Notes under the pieces: model-generated
Told to the model about the DNA's origin: nothing
The model's input: only the letters and a program-made list of their open reading frames with translations
Databases searched by the model: none
Translations under genes and position numbers: made by a program
From: an uncultured Alphaproteobacteria bacterium
GTDB lineage: Bacteria; Pseudomonadota; Alphaproteobacteria; HIMB59
DNA length: 64,000 nt
NCBI GenBank assembly: GCA_902526965.1
Contig: CABZMT010000003.1
Location: forward strand, 56,709 to 120,708
Direction of reading: 5' to 3'
Shown here: positions 51,334 through 64,000 of the stretch, piece after piece
How the letters are laid out: every line of letters begins with the position of its first letter
Position numbering within the stretch: position 1 is the stretch's first letter

Positions 51334-52118
51334 TCATACCTAAACTTTTTATTTGGGAATTTGTTATTGTTCACTTCATTGGAATATTTATTTACAGCAA
51401 CTCTGATATTTTTAGATAAATCAGCATATTTTTTTACAAATTTAGGATGATTATCTCTAAAGATTCCTAACATATCTTCAGATACGAGTATTTGACCATC
51501 ACAATACTCAGATGCGCCAATTCCTATTGTGGGTATAGATAATGTCTTGGTGACCTCTTTTGCAATATTCGTTAGCATTCCCTCCAACAATATAGATACA
51601 GCTCCCGACTTTTCTAAACACAATGAGTCAGAAATTATATTATCTAAGTCCTTCTTGTCTTTTCCATAAATTTTAAATTTTTTAGAAGAGCTAAATTTCT
51701 GTGGCTGTAAACCTAAATGTGCCATTACTGGAACTTTTTTTTTAGTTAAATACTTTATAACATCTTTTAATTCAGTATTTCCCTCGATTTTTACACCATC
51801 ACAAGATGTCTTTTTCATAATGCTTAAAACCCTTTTAACTGTTGTGGACTCACTAAAATCTCTATTATATGGGAGATCAAAAAACACTAAGGATTTATCT
51901 GAACCTTTTTTTACAGCGGTTGCATGATTAACCATTATTTGATCATCTACGGATCTAGTAGTATCCATACCATAAAGAACATTACCCATAGAGTCGCCAA
52001 CCAGTACCACGTCAACTAAATCATCAATAATTTTTGTAAAATTGTAGCTATATGATGTTAAACAAATAATTTTTTTTTTGTTTTTTTTATTAAATACTGA
52101 TTTAATTGTTCTTTTCAT
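51330..52118 (-). CDS. panB: 3-methyl-2-oxobutanoate hydroxymethyltransferase
   Basis: LTSYSYNFTKIIDDLVDVVLVGDSMGNVLYG, GVKIEG, VPVMAHLGLQPQ, IPTIGIGASEYCDGQILVSEDMLG. Confidence 0.96.
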   Translation of the reverse strand: MKRTIKSVFNKKNKKKIICLTSYSYNFTKIIDDLVDVVLVGDSMGNVLYGMDTTRSVDDQIMVNHATAVKKGSDKSLVFFDLPYNRDFSESTTVKRVLSIMKKTSCDGVKIEGNTELKDVIKYLTKKKVPVMAHLGLQPQKFSSSKKFKIYGKDKKDLDNIISDSLCLEKSGAVSILLEGMLTNIAKEVTKTLSIPTIGIGASEYCDGQILVSEDMLGIFRDNHPKFVKKYADLSKNIRVAVNKYSNEVNNNKFPNKKFRYD

Positions 52119-52635
52119 GACAGGTAGTTTAAAAAGTATTCGAATTATAAAAGACTTTCCAAAAAAAGGTATCGCTTTTTATGATATCTCAACAATCTTA
52201 TCAAACCCTAAAGTATTTAATAATGTAGTGGACTTAATGTCCAAGGAGGTAGTTAAATTAAATGCAAGTACTGTAGTTGGAATAGACTCAAGAGGGTTTA
52301 TATTTGCCTCATCTGTAGCTTACAAATTAAAAAAAAAATTAGTCATGATAAGAAAGAAAGGGAAACTTCCAGGAAAAACATATGCTACAAGCTACAAACT
52401 TGAATATGGTTCTAATGAGTTAGAAATACAAAGCGATATGATAAAAAGTTCTGACAAAGTTGTAATTATTGATGATATTTTTGCTACAAGCGGAACTATC
52501 CAAGCTTCAATGAAATTAATTAATAAAACAAAAGCTAAAATCAAAGGTATCGTAGTTCTACTAGAATTAAGCTTTCTTAACGGAAGATCTAAAATTAAGC
52601 CAAAATTGATAAGTTTAAATAAAGTTAATACTTAG
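52117..52635 (+). CDS. apt: adenine phosphoribosyltransferase; start re-assigned to MTGSLKSIRIIKDFPKKG
   Basis: IKDFPKKGIAFYDISTIL, GIDSRGFIFASSVAYKL, VVIIDDIFATSGTIQASMKLI. Confidence 0.94.
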   Translation: MTGSLKSIRIIKDFPKKGIAFYDISTILSNPKVFNNVVDLMSKEVVKLNASTVVGIDSRGFIFASSVAYKLKKKLVMIRKKGKLPGKTYATSYKLEYGSNELEIQSDMIKSSDKVVIIDDIFATSGTIQASMKLINKTKAKIKGIVVLLELSFLNGRSKIKPKLISLNKVNT

Positions 52636-53014
52636 AATACTCTTTTTCTTCGGTTATCTTTGAGTCAGATAAGAGATTAATCTCTTTTTTTATAGAAGCT
52701 CTAATATCATTTTTAAAGTGAACATCCCTTGAAATTTTAATAAAACTCTCACCAAAGTCTTTATTGGCTTCACACTCTCTTTTAATATTTTCTATGTCCC
52801 ATAGTTTTTCATTTATTTCCTGTAGTTTTTGAACATTTTTATTTAGAGCCTCTTTATTGTCTAAGATAATTTTATTACTTTGCTCTATTAAAACCTCTAA
52901 TTCTATTTTAATATTTTTCAATTTTTCAGGATCATTAATTTTTTTTAGTTTAATATTTAATATAGTAATTTTATCAAACAGTTCTCCAACAGAAATTTCA
53001 GCTAATATTTTCAA
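52625..53014 (-). CDS. DUF6165-like protein
   Basis: MKILAEISVGELFDKITILNIKLKKINDPEKLKNIKIELEVL. Confidence 0.7.
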   Translation of the reverse strand: MKILAEISVGELFDKITILNIKLKKINDPEKLKNIKIELEVLIEQSNKIILDNKEALNKNVQKLQEINEKLWDIENIKRECEANKDFGESFIKISRDVHFKNDIRASIKKEINLLSDSKITEEKEYSKY

Positions 53015-53361
53015 TTTTTTCTTCCATAAATATCTGAATATCTTTTAATGTCTGTTTCTAAAAATTTACTTCCTGTTTGAACCTCAATTAAAACTAATTT
53101 TTTTTTGGAACTCTCATTTAATACTCTATGTTTTGATTTTTTTGGAATAAATATATTTTCATTTTCTGTCTTATAAAATGTGCGGTTATTGATAATAACA
53201 GTTGCTTTACCCTCGATAATAATCCAATGTTCTGATCTAAAATTGTGAGATTGGTAGGATAAAACACCCTCTGGTTTAACTATAATTTTCTTTATTAAAA
53301 AAACTTTTGATTTATTTAGGACAACGTATGATCCCCAAGGTTTTTTGATAGATTTTGTCAT
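53011..53361 (-). CDS. stand-alone ManC-type (mannose-6-phosphate isomerase type II) cupin; start re-assigned to MTKSIKKPWGSY
   Basis: KPWGSYVVL..., ILSYQSHNFRSEHWIIIEGKATVIINN, IPKKSKHRVLN, LIEVQTGSKFLETDIKRYSDIYGR. Confidence 0.88.
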   Translation of the reverse strand: MTKSIKKPWGSYVVLNKSKVFLIKKIIVKPEGVLSYQSHNFRSEHWIIIEGKATVIINNRTFYKTENENIFIPKKSKHRVLNESSKKKLVLIEVQTGSKFLETDIKRYSDIYGRKN

Positions 53362-54461
53362 GAGAACATTCTCTTTTTTTCGTTTATAGACATAAAGTTT
53401 AACAATAGTGCACAAATAATTAGATTACTCAACAAAGAACTTCCTCCATAAGACATAAATGGTAAAGCTACTCCAACCACTGGCAAGATCCCTATTGTCA
53501 TGGATATATTTATTAGAAATTCAAAAAAAATTTTAAAGGATAAAACAAACAAAATTATTTTATTAAATGCTTGAGTCAGTTTGAATGTTTTTAAAACGGG
53601 TATTAAAAACATAATAAAAAATAATGAAATCAACAAAATTGATCCTGTGAAACCAAACTGTTCAGAAAAAATTGCGAAAACAAAATCTGTCTCTTTTTCG
53701 GGAAGAAAATCTAAGCTACTTTGTGAACCCTCAAGAAAACCATTTCCTTTTAAACCCCCTGAACCTATTGCAATCTTAGACTGAATAATATGATACCCCC
53801 TTCCAAGTGGATCCAAATCAGGGTTTAGAAAAATTTGTATTCTATTTTGTTGGTAGGGCTGTAAAAAAGTCCATAAAACTGGGCTTATCGATAAAATGAT
53901 ACCTATTGATATTAAGGGATAAACTAATTTTATTCCTGCATAAAAAATAACTACCAGGCCCAATGCTAAAATAATTACAGCAGTGCCTAAATCAGGTTGA
54001 ATAGCAACCAAAACAAAAAAAATTACCGATACAATGAGAGGTAATATTGATTTAAAAAGACCTATAGTTTTTTCTGCATTTAATTTATGAAAATATTTAG
54101 CCATAAATATAACTAAAGCTATCTTAGTAAATTCTGATACTTGTAAATTAAAACCAGCAATTCTTATCCATCTCGTAGCTCCCATTCCTGTATACCCGAA
54201 AATTAATGTAGTTATTAGCCCGACTAATACTAAAATTAAAAATATCTCTGCAAAATTAAAAATAAACTTTGGCTCCAACATTATAACTAGAAAAAACAAA
54301 GGCAGAAAAAATAAAAATCTTATTAACTGGTTTGATGCCCATGGATCAAGAGAACCTCCAGCAGCTGAATAAAGATTGATCTCTCCAATCCAAAAAATTA
54401 TTAAAAGAATAAAAATGTAAATCCAATTTAAGTTAAAAATACTTTTAAATTCTCTAAACAT
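53358..54461 (-). CDS. rodA: rod-shape SEDS protein RodA; start re-assigned to MFREFKSIFNLNW
   Basis: FGYTGMGATRWIRIAGFNLQVSEFTKIALVIFMAKYFH, QPDLGTAVIILALG, LPEKETDFVFAIFSEQFGFTGS, ALPFMSYGGSSLL. Confidence 0.96.
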   Translation of the reverse strand: MFREFKSIFNLNWIYIFILLIIFWIGEINLYSAAGGSLDPWASNQLIRFLFFLPLFFLVIMLEPKFIFNFAEIFLILVLVGLITTLIFGYTGMGATRWIRIAGFNLQVSEFTKIALVIFMAKYFHKLNAEKTIGLFKSILPLIVSVIFFVLVAIQPDLGTAVIILALGLVVIFYAGIKLVYPLISIGIILSISPVLWTFLQPYQQNRIQIFLNPDLDPLGRGYHIIQSKIAIGSGGLKGNGFLEGSQSSLDFLPEKETDFVFAIFSEQFGFTGSILLISLFFIMFLIPVLKTFKLTQAFNKIILFVLSFKIFFEFLINISMTIGILPVVGVALPFMSYGGSSLLSNLIICALLLNFMSINEKKRMFS

Positions 54462-56226
54462 TGTTTTTGAATGCAAAATCAAGGATCTTATGGGCAATGG
54501 GAGCAGCTACCGCTGATCCAGATCCACCATTTTCTATAATAACTGATGCTATATATTTTGGTTTATCGTAAGGGGCATATCCTACAAATACTGAATGGTC
54601 TTTAAATCTTTCTTCTATTTCCTTTGATTTATACTGATCGTCTTCTCTTTCACTTTCTTTAATTCTTACTACTTGAGAAGTTCCCGTTTTACCTCCTATT
54701 TTTACAAATTCTGGATTAGAAATACTCAATTTATGTGCTGTTCCTCTTGGCTCTTGCACAACAGCATTGAGGGAATTAATTATAATTTTTTGATGCTCAT
54801 TATTTAATAATTTACCTGTAAATCTTGTAGGAATATTTTTATCAAGTTTAGGTATTGGATATTTTCCTCCATTTAATATAGCGGAATAAAAAGTTGCAAG
54901 CTGTAATGGAGATGTTTGGTTGTATCCTTGTCCAATACACGTAATTAATGTCTCACCTTGATACCAACTCTCTTCTAAAAAAGCTTTTTTCCATTTCTTA
55001 CTCGGTACTAGTCCTTTTCCTATGTTTGATAAACCAATATCGTACTCTTTATTTAACCCTAAATTTCTAGATAGGCTCGCAATATCATCAATATTTGTTT
55101 TTTTAGCTAATTCATAAAAATATACATCACAAGACTCTTTTATGGCTTTTTTGAGATTTACTTTTCCATGGCCTTTTTTTTTCCAGCAGTAATAATTTTT
55201 ATCACCAAGTGAGGAGTGCCCTTTGCAAAAGACCTCTTTTTGGGGATCTATTAGATTACGTTGAAGGCCAACTAAAGCAGAAATAGGTTTAAAGACCGAA
55301 CCTGGAGGATAAAAACCAGAGAAAGCTCGATTAAAAAGTGGTTTTTGGTCATCACTTAGCAAATCTTTAATTTTGTTATTTTCTCTATCTTCAAAGATTT
55401 GTGCATCAAAAGTAGGATTGGAATTCATAGACAAGATTGATCCGTCTGAAACACTTATAACAACAATAGATCCTTTTTTGTTTGTTGGGAGTTGAGATTG
55501 AGCATAATTTTGAAGACGTAAATCTAATGTTAAGTTTAAATCGTTGCCTTTAATAGATTTTTCAATAGATATTTCCCTTATGGTTTTTCCCTTAGCGTTT
55601 ACTTCACTAAAAATTTTTCCTGGCGAACCTTTTAAATGTTTTTCATAACTTTTTTCTAAATGAAATACACCTTTAGAGTAAAGTTCAGAAGATTGAGTTG
55701 GTTGTCCCATATAGCCAATTATCTGTGAAAAATTTTTATATGGATAATATCTTTTTTTGGACTCAATAATTTTAATAGAATTAAATAGAAATTTATTTTT
55801 TTCAAATTCTACTATTTGTTCCCATGAAGCTCTACTTAAACTAAAGCCAGAATATTCGTTATAATTTTTTAAACGTTTTAATATTTCGCCAAGATTTAAA
55901 TTTAGTTTTATTAGGCTATCAAGTTTTTTAATTTCCTGAAAATGATCTTTACTTAAATTTTTAAACACTACAAATTCATATAATGAAGAGCTTCCAGCTA
56001 ATAGGTTCTTTTTAGAGTCATAAATGTCTCCCCTTAAAGGAGGAGTTAATTTTATAGAAAGTTTATTTTCAACTGATTTTTTTTTGTAAAAGTTAAAGTT
56101 GATAACCTGTAATGAGAATAATCTTAAAGAAACTATAAACGATAAAATAGCACCAACTATAATTATGATAAAAGATCTTCTATTTAATATTTTTATACTA
56201 TCTTCACTAGTCTTATTCTTTTCCAT
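54454..56226 (-). CDS. mrdA: penicillin-binding protein 2
   Basis: RGDIYDSKKNLLA, YPPGSVFKPISALVGL (SxxK), KKTNIDDIASLSRNLGL, GGKTGTSQVV (KTG), FVGYAPYDKPKY. Confidence 0.97.
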   Translation of the reverse strand: MEKNKTSEDSIKILNRRSFIIIIVGAILSFIVSLRLFSLQVINFNFYKKKSVENKLSIKLTPPLRGDIYDSKKNLLAGSSSLYEFVVFKNLSKDHFQEIKKLDSLIKLNLNLGEILKRLKNYNEYSGFSLSRASWEQIVEFEKNKFLFNSIKIIESKKRYYPYKNFSQIIGYMGQPTQSSELYSKGVFHLEKSYEKHLKGSPGKIFSEVNAKGKTIREISIEKSIKGNDLNLTLDLRLQNYAQSQLPTNKKGSIVVISVSDGSILSMNSNPTFDAQIFEDRENNKIKDLLSDDQKPLFNRAFSGFYPPGSVFKPISALVGLQRNLIDPQKEVFCKGHSSLGDKNYYCWKKKGHGKVNLKKAIKESCDVYFYELAKKTNIDDIASLSRNLGLNKEYDIGLSNIGKGLVPSKKWKKAFLEESWYQGETLITCIGQGYNQTSPLQLATFYSAILNGGKYPIPKLDKNIPTRFTGKLLNNEHQKIIINSLNAVVQEPRGTAHKLSISNPEFVKIGGKTGTSQVVRIKESEREDDQYKSKEIEERFKDHSVFVGYAPYDKPKYIASVIIENGGSGSAVAAPIAHKILDFAFKNNV

Positions 56227-56633
56227 AATTTGAAAGTCCTAAAAAAATAAAAGTTAAAATTAATATACATATAAAATATTGTAAATTAAGTAATCTAAAT
56301 ACGATAGTTTGGTCAAAAAGTAAAAAAGCAATAAAACTAAGTATAAAAATCATTAATGATTTTATATACATAGAGAGATTATAATTATTAATAAGATAAT
56401 TTAGTAGAACGATAGGAATGAACAAAACCACAATTCCAATTAATGTCGGCAAACCTACAAAAACCTCTACGACAAAAGTTGATGAAATAAATATAGAGAT
56501 ATCAATAATTTTAATATTTTTTTCCTTAAGTAATGAAAAAAAAGCTATATTTATCAATGAAAGTATAACAATATCATTTGTAACAGAGTTAAAGTTTCCA
56601 TAAATTAAAAATAAAATTATTACAAAAAAAAGT

Positions 56634-56641
<8 letters not shown>
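56213..56641 (-). CDS. mreD: rod shape-determining protein MreD
   Basis: 142 aa polytopic protein located between mreC and mrdA, overlapping both. Confidence 0.82.
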
Positions 56642-58428
<1,787 letters not shown>

Positions 58429-59997
58429 TTATATACCTTTAATATTTGAGATGCTAATCTCAGAAACTCCCTCTTGCATAATGGAGTTATTTTCAAAGTT
58501 TAATATTTTATTGCATGCATTGATATAAGATTTTGCAGAAGCAACTATAATATCTATATCAGAAGCCTTACCAATAAATTCTTTATTTAAATATTCAAGT
58601 TTAACAGTAACTTCTCCCTGTGCATCAGAGTCTGGTGTAATAGCATTAATGTGATAAAGCACCAATTTTGGAGAAAAACCCACTACTTTAGAAATACAAC
58701 TAAATACAGCATCAACAGGACCATTTCCAGACCCACTGACCTCTATTAGCTTTTCTTTAAAATCTAGTTCTAAAGAAGCTACATGTTTAGAGTTAGTGCC
58801 AGACATGATACTTAAATTTTTAAGTTTTAAAGTATTGGATTTGTTAAAATGCGTGTCATCTACAAGAGCAATTAAATCCTCATCATAAACATCTTTTTTC
58901 TTGTCTGCCAAAAGCTTAAACTTTTCAAAAATTTCATTAATGTAATTGCTACCTACTTCATATCCTAGAATTTTAAGTTTTTCTTTGAATGCGTGTTTAC
59001 CTGAGTGTTTACCAAGCACCAAGCTAGATTTTTTTAAACCAATTGTCTCTGGGGACATAATCTCATAAGTTTGAACATTTTTTAGAACACCATCTTGATG
59101 TATCCCTGACTCATGAGCAAAAGCATTAGCACCTACAATTGCTTTATTAGGTTGGACAGGAAAACCTGTAATTGAAGATACAAGTTTTGATGTTTTTGAT
59201 ATAGCATTTGTATTAATATTGGACTGAACTTTTAAAAGATCTGATCTAACTTTCATAGCCATTACAACTTCTTCTAAGGCTGCGTTGCCTGCTCTTTCAC
59301 CCAATCCATTTATTGTACATTCAATTTGCCTTGCACCGTTCTCTACTGCATTTAGAGAATTTGCAACCGCCAAACCTAAATCATTGTGACAATGAACAGA
59401 AATTATTGCTTTATCAATATTTGGTACATTATTTTTAACTTTTTTTATAATCTCCCCGAATTCAAATGGTAAAGTATATCCAACAGTATCAGGGATATTT
59501 ATTGTTGATGCACCACTTTTGATTGCTAATTCTATGCACCTATAGAGAAAATCTATTGAGGATCTTCCACCATCCTCACAGCTCCATTCGATATTTGGGC
59601 AAAGGTTTCTTGCAAAAGAAACACTATCTTTAATTTTTTCCAGCACTTGGTCTTCAGTTAGTTTTAATTTGAATTCCATGTGTATAGGGCTAGTGGCTAT
59701 AAAAGTATGTATTCTTGGATTTTTTGCTTTTTTTACAGCATTCCAAGCAACTTCAATATCTTCATGTTTTGCTCTCGCCAAACCTGCTATCTGACAATCA
59801 TTGATTTCATTGGCAATAGCTTGAACAGAGTTAAAATCACCTTTTGAGGCTATGGGAAAACCAGCTTCAATAATATCTACTTTTAACTCTTCTAATAATC
59901 TGGCAATAGAGAGTTTCTCTTCTTGATTCATAGAAGCACCAGGAGATTGCTCTCCGTCTCTTAGAGTCGTATCAAAAATTAATACTTTATCTGGCAA
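58429..59997 (-). CDS. leuA: 2-isopropylmalate synthase
   Basis: VLIFDTTLRDGEQSPGASMNQEEKL, SVHCHNDLGLAVANSLNAVENGARQIECTINGLGERAGNAALEE. Confidence 0.98.
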   Translation of the reverse strand: MPDKVLIFDTTLRDGEQSPGASMNQEEKLSIARLLEELKVDIIEAGFPIASKGDFNSVQAIANEINDCQIAGLARAKHEDIEVAWNAVKKAKNPRIHTFIATSPIHMEFKLKLTEDQVLEKIKDSVSFARNLCPNIEWSCEDGGRSSIDFLYRCIELAIKSGASTINIPDTVGYTLPFEFGEIIKKVKNNVPNIDKAIISVHCHNDLGLAVANSLNAVENGARQIECTINGLGERAGNAALEEVVMAMKVRSDLLKVQSNINTNAISKTSKLVSSITGFPVQPNKAIVGANAFAHESGIHQDGVLKNVQTYEIMSPETIGLKKSSLVLGKHSGKHAFKEKLKILGYEVGSNYINEIFEKFKLLADKKKDVYDEDLIALVDDTHFNKSNTLKLKNLSIMSGTNSKHVASLELDFKEKLIEVSGSGNGPVDAVFSCISKVVGFSPKLVLYHINAITPDSDAQGEVTVKLEYLNKEFIGKASDIDIIVASAKSYINACNKILNFENNSIMQEGVSEISISNIKGI

Positions 59998-59999
59998 TA

Positions 60000-61570
<1,571 letters not shown>

Positions 61571-61584
61571 GGTTAAAAAATTTA

Positions 61585-63357
61585 TTAAACTAGTACTTTT
61601 CCCTTTTCCTGATTTTCAGGATTTTCTTTATCATATTTTGATAAAAGCATTTCATGGTGCGCAGCCCCAGATGGTATCATTGGAAAACAATTTTCTTTTT
61701 TATCAACCCAAATATCAGCAATAACAGGTCTGTCTATAGAAACCATTTCATTAATAGCATCGTCTAACTCAGAAATATTTTTTGCTCTCACTCCAACTGC
61801 ATTAAAACTTTCAGCAAGTTTTTTAAAATCAGGAAGGGCATCAACATAACTTTCGGAGTATCTACTTCCATGAAGAAGTTCCTGCCATTGTCTAACCATG
61901 CCCATATATTCATTATTTAAAATGAAAATCTTAATAGGTAATTTGTATTGAACTGCTGTAGCTATTTCTTGAATGTTCATAAGAAAAGATGCCTCTCCAG
62001 CAATATCTATAACTAGCGAGTTAGGATTAGCCATTTGTGCTCCAACTGCAGCGGGCATACCAAAGCCCATTGTACCAAGACCTCCAGAGGTAATCCACCT
62101 ATTGGGTTTTGAAAATTTATAATACTGCGCTGCCCACATTTGATGTTGTCCAACTTCAGTGGTAATAAAAGTGTCTTTTTGAGTAGTTAGATCATACAAC
62201 CTAGAAATGGCATGTTGAGGTTTGATAATATCTTCACCTTGCTCATAGTGAAGACATTCTTTTTTTCTCCAGTCATTAATGAGCCCCCACCAATTAGTGT
62301 AATCTTTTTTTTCAAGTTCAATATTATTTGACTCTATAAAAGAGTTTATTTCTTTTAATGTCATTGTGATGTCAGTATTTGTATGAAAATCTACCTTTAC
62401 ATTTTTATTAATTGAACTTTGATCTATATCTATGTGAAATTTTACAGAATCTGGAGAAAATGCATCTAGTCTTCCTGTTACTCTATCATCAAACCTTGCA
62501 CCAACATTGATCATTAAATCACATTTATTCATTGCTAGGTTTGCTTCATAGTTTCCATGCATTCCTAACATCCCTAGTGAACTTTTATCTTCGCCTGGAA
62601 AACAACCTAAACCATGAAGTGTTGTTGTAATTGGAATATTAGTTTTATTTACGAGCTTGATTAATTCTTGGCTAGCTTGAGGCCCAGAGTTTAAACAACC
62701 ACCACCGACGTAAAATATAGGTCTTTCAGATTTTTTAATATGATTTACAAGCTCTTGAACAAAATTTTTATCAACTTTTTTAGAGCCAGCTTTAATTCTG
62801 TGCTCTCTAAAAATAATGTCTTTTTTTGGTATATATTTTGACTTTGCAAATTGGACGTCTTTTGGAATATCAATTAACACGGGACCTGGTCTTCCTGAAC
62901 TAGCTATTTTAAATGCTTCATGAATTGTTTCGGAGAGCTTGCTAACATCTTTGACTAAATAGTTATGTTTAGTGCAAGGTCTTGTAATTCCAGTAGTATC
63001 ACATTCTTGAAACGCGTCTGTACCTATTAAATGTGAAGGGACTTGTCCACTAATACAAACTATAGGAATGCTATCCATTAGTGCGTCAGTTAAGCCTGTT
63101 ACCACATTGGTAACCCCAGGGCCAGAAGTCACTAACAAGACTCCTACCTTCCCACTTGATCTTGCATATCCCTCTGCTGCATGAACTGCACCAGCTTCTT
63201 GTCTTACCAAAACATGTTTTAAAAAATTTTGGCCAAAAATTGCATCATAAATAGGAAGAACAGCTCCACCTGGATAGCCAAAAATTGTATCTACCTCTTG
63301 GTCTTTGAGGGCCTTAAGTAGAATATCTGCTCCCGTAAATTCGTTTTCATTGTCCAT
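61585..63357 (-). CDS. ilvI: acetolactate synthase large subunit
   Basis: GYPGGAVLPIYDAIF, RQEAGAVHAAEGYARSSGKVGVLLVTSGPGVTNVVTGLTDAL, GGLGTMGFGMPAAVGAQ. Confidence 0.98.
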   Translation of the reverse strand: MDNENEFTGADILLKALKDQEVDTIFGYPGGAVLPIYDAIFGQNFLKHVLVRQEAGAVHAAEGYARSSGKVGVLLVTSGPGVTNVVTGLTDALMDSIPIVCISGQVPSHLIGTDAFQECDTTGITRPCTKHNYLVKDVSKLSETIHEAFKIASSGRPGPVLIDIPKDVQFAKSKYIPKKDIIFREHRIKAGSKKVDKNFVQELVNHIKKSERPIFYVGGGCLNSGPQASQELIKLVNKTNIPITTTLHGLGCFPGEDKSSLGMLGMHGNYEANLAMNKCDLMINVGARFDDRVTGRLDAFSPDSVKFHIDIDQSSINKNVKVDFHTNTDITMTLKEINSFIESNNIELEKKDYTNWWGLINDWRKKECLHYEQGEDIIKPQHAISRLYDLTTQKDTFITTEVGQHQMWAAQYYKFSKPNRWITSGGLGTMGFGMPAAVGAQMANPNSLVIDIAGEASFLMNIQEIATAVQYKLPIKIFILNNEYMGMVRQWQELLHGSRYSESYVDALPDFKKLAESFNAVGVRAKNISELDDAINEMVSIDRPVIADIWVDKKENCFPMIPSGAAHHEMLLSKYDKENPENQEKGKVLV

Positions 63358-64000
63358 TTAGGTATATACTTATATTTTCAATTGAATCTTTAGGGAAGCT
63401 TTTTTTATAGTTTATTCTCAGATTAAGTTGGCTAAATTTTTGGTTATTCCACCATGTAAACTGTCTTTTGATATACCTTTTGGTATTTTTTATACCTAGG
63501 TAGATAGCCTCGTCTAAACTCATTTTGTTTCTAATACATGATAATAATTCAGGAAGACCATGGGCTTTATATAGAGTTTTAGATATTTTTTTATTTTCAT
63601 AAAGAGATTTCACCTCATCTAGAGCACCATTATTGATCATTTGTTGAAATCTTAATTCTGCTTTTTCATATAGATCTTTTTTAGGTTTTGTGACTTGTAT
63701 TACGAGCGGATTAGGAGTGATAGCAACTTTATTGCCATAATTATTTTCCATCGTATCGTTGTGTTCCAAGCAAAAAGCTAAACGACTCAGTAACCTTTGT
63801 TTATCTTTTGGGAAGATTTTTTCTTTATAATATTTTTCTAAAATGTTTAAACAATAGTCTGGGCCTTTACTTAAAAATAAATCTTCTGCATCTTTTTTAA
63901 ATTTTTGACTGATTGATGGCATCTCTGATAATCCCTCTATTAGAGCTTGAATATAAAATCCTGTACCTCCAACAAAAACAGGTGTCTTGTTTCTACTTTG
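63347..64000 (-). CDS. miaA: tRNA dimethylallyltransferase, N-terminus truncated by window end
   Basis: Frame open through window end: ...SRNKTPVFVGGTGFYIQALIEGLSEMPSISQKFKKD...GLPELLSCIRNKMSLDEAIYLGIKNTKRYIKRQFTWWNNQ. Confidence 0.95.
   Translation of the reverse strand, partial: QSRNKTPVFVGGTGFYIQALIEGLSEMPSISQKFKKDAEDLFLSKGPDYCLNILEKYYKEKIFPKDKQRLLSRLAFCLEHNDTMENNYGNKVAITPNPLVIQVTKPKKDLYEKAELRFQQMINNGALDEVKSLYENKKISKTLYKAHGLPELLSCIRNKMSLDEAIYLGIKNTKRYIKRQFTWWNNQKFSQLNLRINYKKSFPKDSIENISIYLNGQ

Overview
This is a dense, AT-rich (very low GC) chromosomal segment from a streamlined, probably marine, alphaproteobacterium (SAR11/HIMB59-like by gene content and order; inferred, not proven). Almost every base is coding. 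I recognise about 60 protein genes, mostly housekeeping: trxB, sufE, murJ, prmC/prfA/hisS/ispG/rodZ-like, lysC, ubiG, secA, accA, xerD, aroKB, bolA/dnaJ/cobS/cobT, tgt/yhhQ, pyrD, lysK, ctaA, purEK, pyrC, glyS, sppA-like, trmN6-like, ispB-like, panB, apt, rodA/mrdA/mreDCB, leuA, ilvC/ilvH/ilvI and miaA. There is one tRNA gene (Val-GAC). Two small genes fall below the ORF-track cutoff: rpmJ (L36) and a 43-aa membrane peptide. I see no CRISPR array, mobile element, prophage or rRNA. The best leads are divergent versions of familiar proteins: (1) a Tgt whose substrate-specificity loop and zinc-ligand motif differ from the bacterial norm, translationally coupled to a YhhQ-type queuosine-precursor transporter, suggesting direct queuine salvage; (2) an FeS-BCP/PhrB-type photolyase homologue lacking the Fe-S cysteines; (3) a single-chain alpha2 GlyRS where related genomes carry glyQ/glyS; (4) an NDUFAF5-like protein without the SAM glycine loop; (5) a tRNA-Val with C33; (6) extreme junction compaction: all convergent gene pairs abut within 3 nt or overlap, and one divergent pair shares overlapping start codons.
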